A model generated the notes under the pieces. The model worked only from the letters and a program-made list of their open reading frames with translations, searched no databases and had not been told where the DNA came from. A program made the translations under genes and the position numbers. Positions 9,560 through 17,110 of a DNA stretch of 64,000 bases are shown piece by piece. Source of the DNA: an uncultured Peptoniphilaceae bacterium (GTDB lineage Bacteria; Bacillota; Clostridia; Tissierellales; Peptoniphilaceae); assembly GCA_943912255.1 (NCBI GenBank), contig CALTTP010000005.1, positions 122,869 through 186,868 of the forward strand, given 5' to 3'. Positions within the stretch are counted from its first letter, which is position 1; the number at the start of each line of letters is the position of its first letter.

Positions 9560-9899
9560 GTGAAAAAGAGGAGTTTTGTCCCTTTACATATTATTTAAGG
9601 ACTGTTACTTTCCTATATTTTGATAAGTATTTTGGAGACCGTTGACTTAGATAACTCCTTCAAAGTTAAAGTTAAAAAATTTCACAGGACCTAGGATGAT
9701 GACCTTAGATATAGATTTTAAATATTTAGGTTAATCTTTTACTAGAAATTATATAGGGATAAGGGCTTGTTTTACATGGATAATGATTACCAATTGCAGG
9801 AGTTCTAGTCCTTGGAGGATGGAGGAAAAAATATATAAAAGAAAGTGAAAACCTTATTATTTAAAGTTTTTAGTATAGAATAGGGAAAACAGGCTAACT
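9560..9899. other. Non-coding stretch with possible gene remnant
   Basis: No complete gene is visible in about 340 bases. A short open stretch on the plus strand at 9787-9862 would encode a hydrophobic-then-basic tail (LPIAGVLVLGGWRKKYIKE and so on) ending in TAA, without start codon or upstream coding frame. It could be the decayed C-terminal end of a membrane protein. Otherwise AT-rich with no clear structure. Confidence 0.3.
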
Positions 9900-9953
9900 T
9901 TAACATGGACTTAACAATTATAATCTTTTTATTTAACAAACCATTGGTATAGT
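9900..9953 (+). promoter_or_regulatory. Pho box-like direct repeats and pst operon promoter
   Basis: TTAACA occurs at 9900-9905, 9911-9916 and 9933-9938, exactly in phase at 11-bp pitch, with a degenerate TTGGTA in phase at 9944. TT(A/C/T)ACA repeats at 11-bp spacing are the known binding site of PhoP-type regulators in Gram-positives. A -10-like TATAGT (9948-9953) lies at the end, where an activator-dependent promoter would have its -10. The regulator pair PhoP/PhoR is encoded at the end of the same operon, so autoregulation is likely. Confidence 0.7.
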
Positions 9954-9980
9954 TAAGACACTAAGATTGTGGAGGTAAAA

Positions 9981-10913
9981 ATGAAAAACAAATTTAAAAT
10001 TTTAGGTATTTTAATGGCTGTAGTTCTTTTATTTACAGCATGTGACAAGGCAGGAACCAATAATGGTTCGGAAGAAAGTTCAGGAGCAGCAACAGAAGCT
10101 ACTGAAACAAGTGAACAAGGATCAGAAGAAACAACAGGAGATGGAATGACAGGAGAAATTTCTGTTATCTCTAGAGAAGATGGTTCAGGAACAAGAGGAG
10201 CTTTCGTAGAACTAGTAGAAGTTATCGACGCTGACAAGAACGATATGACTACTGAAGAAGCTGTTATCCAAAACAACACTGAAGCAGTTATGACAACTGT
10301 AGCAGGAGACAAGAACTCTATTGGATACATCTCATTAGGATCATTAAATGACACTGTTAAAGCATTAAAGGTTGACGGTGTTGAAGCAACTCCTGAAAAT
10401 GTTGCAAACAACAGCTACAAAATAGCAAGACCTTTCAACATTGTAACTAAGGAAGAACCACAAGGAGCAGAAGCTGACTTTATAGGATTTATCCTAAGTG
10501 AAGATGGACAAAAGGTTGTTGAAGAAGAAGGATATGTAAAGAGTCCTGAAGCTAAAGAATTTACACCTGACCCTAACGTTAGTGGAGACATTGCAATAGC
10601 AGGATCTTCATCAGTAACTCCAGTAATGGAAAAACTAGTTGAAGCTTATGGAAAAATCAATCCTAATGTAAAAATCCAAGTTAACATGTCAGACTCAACT
10701 ACTGGTGTTCAAAACGCTAAAGAAGGTGTTGCAAACATAGGTATGGCTTCAAGAGAGCTTAAAGATAGCGAAAAAGATTTAAAGAAATTCGTTATTGCAA
10801 TGGACGGTATTGCAGTAATTGTTAACAAAGATAGTTCAGTTGAAGAAATTTCTCTAGATAGTTTGAAAAACATCTACCTTGGAGAATTAACTAAGTGGGA
10901 AGACGTTAAGTAA
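9981..10913 (+). CDS. pstS: Phosphate-binding lipoprotein PstS with circularly permuted domain order
   Basis: Captures phosphate outside the membrane for the PstCAB importer. Lipobox LFTAC with Cys21, then a Ser/Glu/Thr/Gly linker to ~57. The fold segments are in swapped order. The part that normally comes second (VISREDGSGTR at 62-72, IGYISLGSL, KIARPF, then SEDGQKVV) comes first, at 58-185. The part that normally comes first (GDIAIAGSSSVTPVMEKL from 202, then GMASRELKDSEK, and GIAVIVNKD) follows and ends at KWEDVK, just where the canonical protein would continue into the SREDGSGTR segment. All ligand-loop motifs (GSSSVTP, SRE, GSGTR) are present once, so the site should be complete. Start ATG 9981 with GGAGG at 9971-9975; the in-frame GTG at 9969 overlaps that site. 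Confidence 0.9.
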   Translation: MKNKFKILGILMAVVLLFTACDKAGTNNGSEESSGAATEATETSEQGSEETTGDGMTGEISVISREDGSGTRGAFVELVEVIDADKNDMTTEEAVIQNNTEAVMTTVAGDKNSIGYISLGSLNDTVKALKVDGVEATPENVANNSYKIARPFNIVTKEEPQGAEADFIGFILSEDGQKVVEEEGYVKSPEAKEFTPDPNVSGDIAIAGSSSVTPVMEKLVEAYGKINPNVKIQVNMSDSTTGVQNAKEGVANIGMASRELKDSEKDLKKFVIAMDGIAVIVNKDSSVEEISLDSLKNIYLGELTKWEDVK

Positions 10914-10920
10914 GAGAGAG

Positions 10921-11808
10921 ATGGCAATGGTAGATAAAGCGAGAAGAAATTTTTATAGGAAAGAGAATGCATTTAAAGGTATAGCCTTTGTGTCTACACT
11001 TGCCTCTATCCTAGCTGTAGTTGTAATCTGTCTATTCATCTTTTCAAGAGGACTACCAACTATAAAAGAAATTGGAATAAAGAACTTTATCTTAGGGGCC
11101 AAATGGGCCCCTAATGCCAATCCAGCTAAATTTGGAATTTTCCCTTTTATCCTATCAAGTTTCTATGTAACTTTAGGTGCAGTTTTACTGGGAGTTCCAA
11201 CAGGTATATTCACTGCGGTTTTCATGGCTAAGTATTGTCCTAAAAAACTGCATTCTACCTTTACTGCTGGAATTAACTTAATGGCAGGTATTCCTTCTAT
11301 TATTTATGGTTTCTTTGGTCTTACAGTTGTAGTTCCAGTTATAGCAAAGGCTATAAACAAAAACGGGTTAACCATGCTTGCTGCAATTATAATACTTGCA
11401 ATAATGATATTACCTACAGTTATATCTTTGTCTCAAGCAGCGATAAATTCCGTAGAAAAGAGTTATTACGAAGGTGCAATGGCCCTAGGTGCCACAAAGG
11501 AAAGATCTATTTTCACCGTTGTATTACCTGCTGCAAAGTCAGGTATCATATCAGCTGTGATCTTAGGCATGGGTAGAGCTATTGGAGAGACCATGGCGGT
11601 AATATTAGTAGCTGGTGGACAGCCAAGAATGCCAAGTGGTCTATTTAAAGGTGTTAGAACATTGACTATGAACATTGCATTGGAAATGGGTTATGCTGCT
11701 GATTTGCATAGGGAAGCCCTTATAGCAACGGGAGCGGTTTTGTTCATATTCATATTGATAATCAATATAATATTTGTAATCAGTAAAAGAAGGAGGATTA
11801 AGGAATGA
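10921..11808 (+). CDS. pstC: Phosphate ABC transporter permease PstC
   Basis: One of two permeases of the high-affinity phosphate importer in the cytoplasmic membrane. 295 aa with about six membrane spans; the first is near residues 20-42. The cytoplasmic EAA loop that contacts PstB is seen as YYEGAMALGATKERSIFTVV followed by LPAAKSGI. It is 7 bases after pstS and overlaps pstA by 4 bases, as expected for a tightly coupled operon. PstC rather than PstA is assigned from gene order and from the PstC-like RGLPTIKEIGIKNFILGAKW segment after the first span. Confidence 0.95.
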   Translation: MAMVDKARRNFYRKENAFKGIAFVSTLASILAVVVICLFIFSRGLPTIKEIGIKNFILGAKWAPNANPAKFGIFPFILSSFYVTLGAVLLGVPTGIFTAVFMAKYCPKKLHSTFTAGINLMAGIPSIIYGFFGLTVVVPVIAKAINKNGLTMLAAIIILAIMILPTVISLSQAAINSVEKSYYEGAMALGATKERSIFTVVLPAAKSGIISAVILGMGRAIGETMAVILVAGGQPRMPSGLFKGVRTLTMNIALEMGYAADLHREALIATGAVLFIFILIINIIFVISKRRRIKE

Positions 11809-12641
11809 AAACAGGTTCAAGAGTTTTAAAATTTCTAGTTTACTTCTTTTCAGTTCTTACATTATTAAGCTTATTATTTGTAGTAGCATTTATTTTAATC
11901 AAGGGAGTAGTTCATTTGGAACCTAAACTATTTGCCCTTAAATACAATAGTGACAATGTTTCTATGTTCCCAGCTATTATAAATACATTGATAATGGTTT
12001 TAATGTCTTTATTGGTTGCAGTTCCCCTTGGAATTTTAACTGCAATTTATTTGGCAGAATATGCGGATCAAGAAAATAGAATAGTAAGAGTTGTAAGAGT
12101 AACAGCCGATACACTGTCAGCGATACCATCAATTGTCTACGGTCTATTTGGTATGTTATTTTTTGTTATATATTTGAAATGGAATATTTCACTTCTAGCA
12201 GGAGCAATGACTACTGCAATTATGATACTTCCATTGGTTATGCGAAGTACTGAGGAAGCATTGATAGCAATTCCTCAATCTCTAAGGGACGCTAGCTTTG
12301 GTCTTGGTGCTGGAAAGGTAAGAACTATTTTAAAGATAGTTGTACCAAGTGCAATGCCGGGAATTTTGGCTGGGGTAATATTGGGTATAGGTAGAATTGT
12401 AGGTGAAACTGCTGCACTTCTATTTACATCAGGTACCGTTGCCGAAATACCTAAGAAAGTTGTAGGTCCGGCTTCTGGAGGTAGAACATTGGCGCTACAC
12501 ATGTATGCCCTATCCTCTGAAGGTATGAACGTAAACCAAGCCTATGCAACAGGCGTAATTCTATTAATTGTAATATTATTAATAAACGGTGCTTCAACAG
12601 TGCTGGCTAAAAAACTTGGAAGGGAACAAATAGATGAGTAA
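11805..12641 (+). CDS. pstA: Phosphate ABC transporter permease PstA
   Basis: Second permease subunit of the phosphate importer. 278 aa with about six membrane spans. Family marks: DTLSAIPSIVYGLFGMLFF, then the EAA loop SLRDASFGLGAGKVRTI and VPSAMPGILAGVILGIGRIVG. The start overlaps the pstC stop (ATGA) and the 3' end overlaps pstB by 8 bases, so translation is probably coupled. Confidence 0.95.
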   Translation: MKTGSRVLKFLVYFFSVLTLLSLLFVVAFILIKGVVHLEPKLFALKYNSDNVSMFPAIINTLIMVLMSLLVAVPLGILTAIYLAEYADQENRIVRVVRVTADTLSAIPSIVYGLFGMLFFVIYLKWNISLLAGAMTTAIMILPLVMRSTEEALIAIPQSLRDASFGLGAGKVRTILKIVVPSAMPGILAGVILGIGRIVGETAALLFTSGTVAEIPKKVVGPASGGRTLALHMYALSSEGMNVNQAYATGVILLIVILLINGASTVLAKKLGREQIDE

Positions 12642-13383
12642 GATAAAAATCGAAAATTTTAATTCATATTATGGGGATTTCCATGCTATAAAAAATGTAA
12701 ATATGGACATCGAAGAAAATGAAGTTACTGCTTTTATCGGACCTTCAGGATGTGGAAAGTCCACTCTTTTAAAGAGTCTAAATAGAATGAACGACTTGGT
12801 TTCATCCTATAGAAAAGAGGGTAATATATATTTGGACGGAAAGGAAATTTTTTCTGAAATAGACGTTTATGAACTTAGAAAGAGAGTAGGGATGGTGTTC
12901 CAAAAACCAAATCCATTCCCAATGTCAATCTATGATAATATCGCCTATGGTCCAAGGACACATGGTATCAAAAACAAGAAGACTTTAGATGAAATAGTTG
13001 AAAGGTCATTAAATCAAGCGGCTATTTTTGAAGAAGTTAAGGACAATTTGAATAAATCTGCATTGGCTCTTTCCGGAGGGCAACAACAAAGGATTTGTAT
13101 AGCAAGAGCTATGGCTGTTGAACCGGAAGTAATTTTATTGGATGAGCCAACTTCGGCACTGGATCCAATTTCAACTTCTAAGATAGAAGAACTTTTAGAC
13201 GAAATCAAGAAAGAATACACAATTGTAATCGTAACTCATAACATGCAACAGGCAACAAGGGTTTCTGATAAGACAGGTTTCTTCTTGTTAGGGGATCTAG
13301 TGGAATTTTCTGATACTGAACAACTATTTAGTGTTCCTCGAGACCAAAGAACTGAAGACTATATTACAGGACGTTTCAGCTAG
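12634..13383 (+). CDS. pstB: Phosphate ABC transporter ATP-binding protein PstB
   Basis: Hydrolyses ATP to drive phosphate import through PstCA. 249 aa, normal length. Walker A GPSGCGKST at 36-44, signature LSGGQQQR (~147-154), Walker B VILLDEPTSALD, and the H-loop in VTHNMQQA. PstB-specific features are LKSLNRMNDLV after Walker A and the C-terminal DQRTEDYITGRFS. It starts inside the end of pstA. Confidence 0.97.
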   Translation: MSKIKIENFNSYYGDFHAIKNVNMDIEENEVTAFIGPSGCGKSTLLKSLNRMNDLVSSYRKEGNIYLDGKEIFSEIDVYELRKRVGMVFQKPNPFPMSIYDNIAYGPRTHGIKNKKTLDEIVERSLNQAAIFEEVKDNLNKSALALSGGQQQRICIARAMAVEPEVILLDEPTSALDPISTSKIEELLDEIKKEYTIVIVTHNMQQATRVSDKTGFFLLGDLVEFSDTEQLFSVPRDQRTEDYITGRFS

Positions 13384-13391
13384 GGGGAAAA

Positions 13392-14039
13392 ATGAGAAGT
13401 AAATTTGATGAAGAATTAAATTTGTTAAATGATGAATTAACAGAGATGGGAGATTTGATCTCCGTTAGAATAATAGAAGCCGTTAGAGCTTTTAGGCATA
13501 AGGATCTTATTAAAGCTAAATTCATTATGGACAATGATGAAGATGTAAATGAATATGAAAGAAAAATCGAAGAGAGAGCTTTAAAGTTACTTTTACGTCA
13601 ACAGCCAGTGGCTAGTGACCTAAGGTTAATTTCATCTGCGTTAAAGATGATTACAGATATGGAGAGAATAGGAGATCACGCTGTGGACATAGCTGAAATT
13701 GTTATGACCATTCCACAGGTTACAAAGGACGAAACATATCAAAAGATTATTGTAATGGCTGATACTTCTATTGAAATGTTAAAGGAAAGTTTAAAGAGTT
13801 TTGTGACAGGAGATCTATCCCTTGTAGACAATATTAGTAGACATGATGATAGAGTAGATGGATTTTTCGACGAAGTCAGAGAAGACGTAGTGGGAGAAAT
13901 CAGAGCCGATACCATCGGAGCTGAATATGCAATTGATATTTTGATGATTGCAAAGTATCTTGAAAGAATAGGAGATCATGCAGAGAATATTTCAGAATGG
14001 GTTGAATATTCTATCACAGGACAACACGTACAAAAGTAG
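13392..14039 (+). CDS. phoU: Phosphate signalling protein PhoU
   Basis: A soluble helical protein that couples the Pst transporter state to the PhoR kinase and restrains phosphate uptake. 215 aa with the internal duplication of the family: two three-helix bundles, each carrying a metal-binding E(R)IGDHA motif (MERIGDHAVDIAE near residue 93-105 and LERIGDHAENISEW near the C-terminus). Placed 8 bases after pstB and just before phoP, the usual arrangement. Confidence 0.95.
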   Translation: MRSKFDEELNLLNDELTEMGDLISVRIIEAVRAFRHKDLIKAKFIMDNDEDVNEYERKIEERALKLLLRQQPVASDLRLISSALKMITDMERIGDHAVDIAEIVMTIPQVTKDETYQKIIVMADTSIEMLKESLKSFVTGDLSLVDNISRHDDRVDGFFDEVREDVVGEIRADTIGAEYAIDILMIAKYLERIGDHAENISEWVEYSITGQHVQK

Positions 14040-14048
14040 GTATGATGA

Positions 14049-14735
14049 ATGAGGACAGTTTACTTAGTAGAAGATGAAGATAATATAAGGGACTTAGTTG
14101 TTTATGCCTTAAACAACTCCAACTTTATAGCCAATGGTTATATTGATGCAGAAGGCCTTATTGAAGGCTTGGAAGAAAAAGTACCAGATCTTATACTGCT
14201 AGATATAATGTTGGAAGGTAAAGATGGATATGAGATATTAAAATTTCTTAAGGATAATTCAGAATATAAAGACATTCCCGTTATTATGGTTACTGCAAAA
14301 GATGAGGAGATTGACAAAGTTAGAGGACTAGACATGGGGGCGGATGACTATGTTATCAAACCCTTTGGAGTTATGGAGTTAATCTCTAGGATCAAAGCAG
14401 TACTTAGAAGATATGGAAAGTCTCAACCAGAAGTACATGGTGGAAAAATTTACTTCAGAGATATCGAAATGGATCTATCTAAAAGAGTTGTCAAAGTCGG
14501 CGGAGAAGAAGTTAAACTAACTTATAAGGAGTTTGAACTTCTATACTACCTTATAGAAAATAAGGATATTGTCTTAACGAGACAAAAACTTACTGAAGAG
14601 ATATGGGGCTTTGACTACGAAGGAGAGACTAGAACCATTGACGTTCACATAAGGACCTTAAGACAAAAACTTGATAGGGATGGATATATTGTAACTGTAA
14701 GAAATGTAGGTTACAAGATCGTAGATGAGGACTAA
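14049..14735 (+). CDS. phoP: OmpR-family phosphate response regulator (PhoP/PhoB type)
   Basis: DNA-binding regulator of the phosphate-starvation response. Receiver domain (1-~118) with acidic pocket E9/D10, phosphoacceptor D52 (LLDIMLEG), T82 and K104. The C-terminal winged helix (~130-226) has the OmpR signatures LTYKEFELLYYLIENKD and TRTIDVHIRTLRQKL. 228 aa, normal length. Its likely target is the TTAACA repeat array at 9900-9938 in front of pstS. The kinase gene follows after 2 bases. Naming as phoP rather than phoB is by analogy. Confidence 0.9.
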   Translation: MRTVYLVEDEDNIRDLVVYALNNSNFIANGYIDAEGLIEGLEEKVPDLILLDIMLEGKDGYEILKFLKDNSEYKDIPVIMVTAKDEEIDKVRGLDMGADDYVIKPFGVMELISRIKAVLRRYGKSQPEVHGGKIYFRDIEMDLSKRVVKVGGEEVKLTYKEFELLYYLIENKDIVLTRQKLTEEIWGFDYEGETRTIDVHIRTLRQKLDRDGYIVTVRNVGYKIVDED

Positions 14736-14737
14736 AA

Positions 14738-15784
14738 ATGGATATGAACCTTTTAAAAAAAGTCGGATTATCCTATTTAGGGGTATTTTTGGTTTTTAAA
14801 ATACTTTTAGATTATGTTTTTCATGCCAAAAAAGACCTGACGACGTATACAGGTCTTCTTTTGGTTCTTTGTGCTATTTTAACCTATTTTTTATTGAGGC
14901 TTCAAAAAGCAAAATATAACCCAAAATCCCTATCGGCCATTATTATCTCTGAGGTTTTTAATGATGATAACTTAGACTTAAAATACGATAAGGATATAAA
15001 TGAACTTTTGGATATTCTGGAAAATGAAAAGGGAAATTCCATGTTCTCCATGGCACAGTATAAGACAATGGAAAAGCTTAGGTCCGAGTTCTCAGCAAAT
15101 GTAACCCATGAGTTAAAAACGCCATTAACATCTATTATTGGCCATGCAGAAATGATTAAAACAGGAATTGCCACAGGCGATAAGGCAAAGGAGTTTTCTG
15201 AGATAATCATCCAAGATGCAGGTAAACTTTTAGAGCTTATAAATGACTTAATTGCCCTTTCTAAGTTTACAGGAAAGGAAGCTATAAGCTTAGACTTAAC
15301 CACCTTCGACTTAATGGATTTAGTCGATGAAAGCATAAATGACATAAGCAATATGGCAAGGGTCAAGGGAATAGATATAATAAAAAATATGGACCCGGTT
15401 ACAGTCACAGCTGACAGAGAAAAGATTAAAAACTTACTTAATAATCTACTTTCCAATGGTGTAAAGTATAATAAAAAAGGTGGCATGTTAAAGGTTACAG
15501 TTTACAGCAACTTAGACGAAGCTGTAGTTAGAGTTAAGGATACGGGAATTGGAATTTCAAAACCTGATGCGGCAAGGATATTTGAAAGGTTTTATGTGGC
15601 AGATAAATCAAGAGGTAAGAATGCGGGAACAGGGCTAGGCCTCTCTATTGTAAAACATACTGCTCTGGCTCATAATGGAAATATTAGGGTTAAGAGCGCT
15701 TTAGGAGAAGGCTCAGAGTTTATCTTTACATTTCCTAAAAAAGGCCCAGAAAAGACGGATTATAGCATTGGGGAAGAGAATTAG
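14738..15784 (+). CDS. phoR: Phosphate sensor histidine kinase (PhoR type)
   Basis: Membrane histidine kinase, partner of the regulator just upstream. 348 aa: two N-terminal membrane segments (~8-27 and ~37-54) with only a very short external loop, then no PAS or HAMP domain that I can see. The HisKA domain has the phosphoacceptor H124 (NVTHELKTPLTS). The ATPase domain has N-box NLLNNLLSNGVKYN, G1 DTGIGIS and G2 GTGLGLSIVK. The lack of a sizeable sensor domain fits a PhoR that reads phosphate status through PhoU and PstB instead of a ligand. Confidence 0.9.
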   Translation: MDMNLLKKVGLSYLGVFLVFKILLDYVFHAKKDLTTYTGLLLVLCAILTYFLLRLQKAKYNPKSLSAIIISEVFNDDNLDLKYDKDINELLDILENEKGNSMFSMAQYKTMEKLRSEFSANVTHELKTPLTSIIGHAEMIKTGIATGDKAKEFSEIIIQDAGKLLELINDLIALSKFTGKEAISLDLTTFDLMDLVDESINDISNMARVKGIDIIKNMDPVTVTADREKIKNLLNNLLSNGVKYNKKGGMLKVTVYSNLDEAVVRVKDTGIGISKPDAARIFERFYVADKSRGKNAGTGLGLSIVKHTALAHNGNIRVKSALGEGSEFIFTFPKKGPEKTDYSIGEEN

Positions 15785-15794
15785 TAAATGGCAG

Positions 15795-15825
15795 GAGCAG
15801 TTGATTAAGCTGCTCTTTTTTATTT
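15795..15825 (+). terminator. Rho-independent terminator of the pst-pho operon
   Basis: GAGCAG (15795-15800) pairs with CTGCTC (15810-15815) and is followed by a run of T. It lies right after phoR. Confidence 0.8.
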
Positions 15826-15897
15826 CAATCTCCAGCCTAGAGAACTTAAATGATTTTGGGTATATAATATTAGTAAAATACATTTAAAGGTGAGATT

Positions 15898-16842
15898 ATG
15901 AAATGTGAATTTTGTGGTGAAGAATTACATGAAAATTTTAAATATTGTATAAATTGCGGAATGCCAGTAAAAATAAAAAAATCTGAAGAAAAGCCAGTGG
16001 AATATTTTGAAATCCTAGAAAAAAAGAAAGAGCCTTCAAAATACGACTTTAGTGGTTTCCTTGAGGACTACAAAAAGGAAGAGGAAAAAGAATTCAGGGA
16101 AAGTCAAAAGAAAAGGCCGATTTTTCAAAGGGATAATAGTGAATCCAAAGGGGTAATTGATAAGGAAAAGGCTGCTAAAGTCTTGGACAAAGAAGATGAT
16201 TTGGAAGATACTAAGAAAAGAAGGCTTTTTGAAAGGACTGACTACGATCTATTTGAAACCATAAAGGAAAATAAGGACAAGAGTTTTTATACTGAAACAG
16301 AGAGTCCTGGTTTTTTTGATAGATTTAAAAGAAAAAAATCCTCTAAAGAGAAAATCCCAGAAGAGGAATATGATGATAGATATTATGAGAAAAAGAAAGA
16401 GCCCTTTAAAAAAGATAACTTTGAAGAAGAACAAGATTTTAATGAGGAGTATATTCCAGAGGGGTTCATTCCCAAAAGTGAGTTAAAAAGGCTTCAACAT
16501 CAAAATCGAATGAGGACTATATCCAATTTAATCTTTAATATTATAGTCTTTGGTGCGGTGGTCTTTATTTGTTTCATCAGTGGTGAGACTTTTAGAAGTT
16601 TCTTTGGAAGGCATTTTTCAATATTTGAAAGTATGGGTCCAAATATATTTGTGGCCTTATTTACTTCTGCTGCACTATTTTTGTTGATGCCTTTTTTTAA
16701 GTGTAGAGGTAACGCCAAGTTTCCCCTGCTTATATTTTCCGTACTTATTAGTTGGACTCTTTTAGGTTGGATAGTGCTGATGATTGTATCCGCAATTTCC
16801 AATAGAAAATGGGATAGGAGAGTTAGGGATTTAATTATGTAG
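15898..16842 (+). CDS. Zinc-ribbon membrane protein, 314 aa
   Basis: Same layout as the gene at 2373: an N-terminal zinc ribbon with CxxC pairs at C3/C6 and C17/C20, a long highly charged Lys/Glu-rich region (~25-200) that is probably disordered, then three hydrophobic membrane segments (~208-228, ~248-266 and ~275-300). The start ATG has the RBS AAAGGTGAG. No homologous function is known to me. It stands alone between the phosphate operon terminator and the proS leader. Confidence 0.75.
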   Translation: MKCEFCGEELHENFKYCINCGMPVKIKKSEEKPVEYFEILEKKKEPSKYDFSGFLEDYKKEEEKEFRESQKKRPIFQRDNSESKGVIDKEKAAKVLDKEDDLEDTKKRRLFERTDYDLFETIKENKDKSFYTETESPGFFDRFKRKKSSKEKIPEEEYDDRYYEKKKEPFKKDNFEEEQDFNEEYIPEGFIPKSELKRLQHQNRMRTISNLIFNIIVFGAVVFICFISGETFRSFFGRHFSIFESMGPNIFVALFTSAALFLLMPFFKCRGNAKFPLLIFSVLISWTLLGWIVLMIVSAISNRKWDRRVRDLIM

Positions 16843-16844
16843 TA

Positions 16845-16873
16845 TTGGCAAAAGCCTATAACTATGATAACAT
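16845..16873 (+). promoter_or_regulatory. Probable promoter of the proS transcript
   Basis: TTGGCA (16845-16850), 17 bases, TAACAT (16868-16873), placed just before the T-box leader. The match is moderate. The -35 starts right after the stop of the preceding gene. Confidence 0.45.
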
Positions 16874-16879
16874 AGACTT

Positions 16880-17088
16880 TGCCTAGGAAGAGAAATAGTA
16901 CTTTGGGAAGCCGTTTAGAGAGAAAGTGGTTGGTGAAAACTTTCTGGTGGACTTTGGGAACCTATCTTGGAGGTTGCAGACAAAACTGCAGGGTTGTGCC
17001 TTATAGCTTTCAAGTATATTATTAAATTAATTAAAAAAGAAGTGGTACCGCGTAACCTTTCGCCTTCTAGGTGGGAGGTTTTTTTATT
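16880..17088 (+). promoter_or_regulatory. T-box leader, proline specific, with terminator
   Basis: Senses uncharged tRNA-Pro and lets proS be transcribed when proline charging is low. The conserved T-box element AAGTGGTACCGCG lies at 17040-17052. The Stem I AG-bulge region reads AGAGAGAAAGTGGTTGGTG (from 16917). The specifier codon is CCT (Pro) at 16961-16963, in the context GGGAACCTATC. The terminator helix AACCT...AGGTT with its T run lies at 17054-17086. The gene downstream is proS, which agrees with the specifier. Confidence 0.92.
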
Positions 17089-17110
17089 TAGTAAATAAGG
17101 AGGAAAACTT

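Noticed and set aside
9953..10411. A 152-codon open frame on the minus strand
   Set aside because: Antisense to pstS and its promoter, Ser/Val-rich as expected from the complement of Glu/Thr-rich coding sequence.
14902..15486. A 194-codon open frame on the minus strand
   Set aside because: It is fully antisense to phoR, which has all kinase motifs; the frame is a codon-usage shadow without a ribosome binding site.
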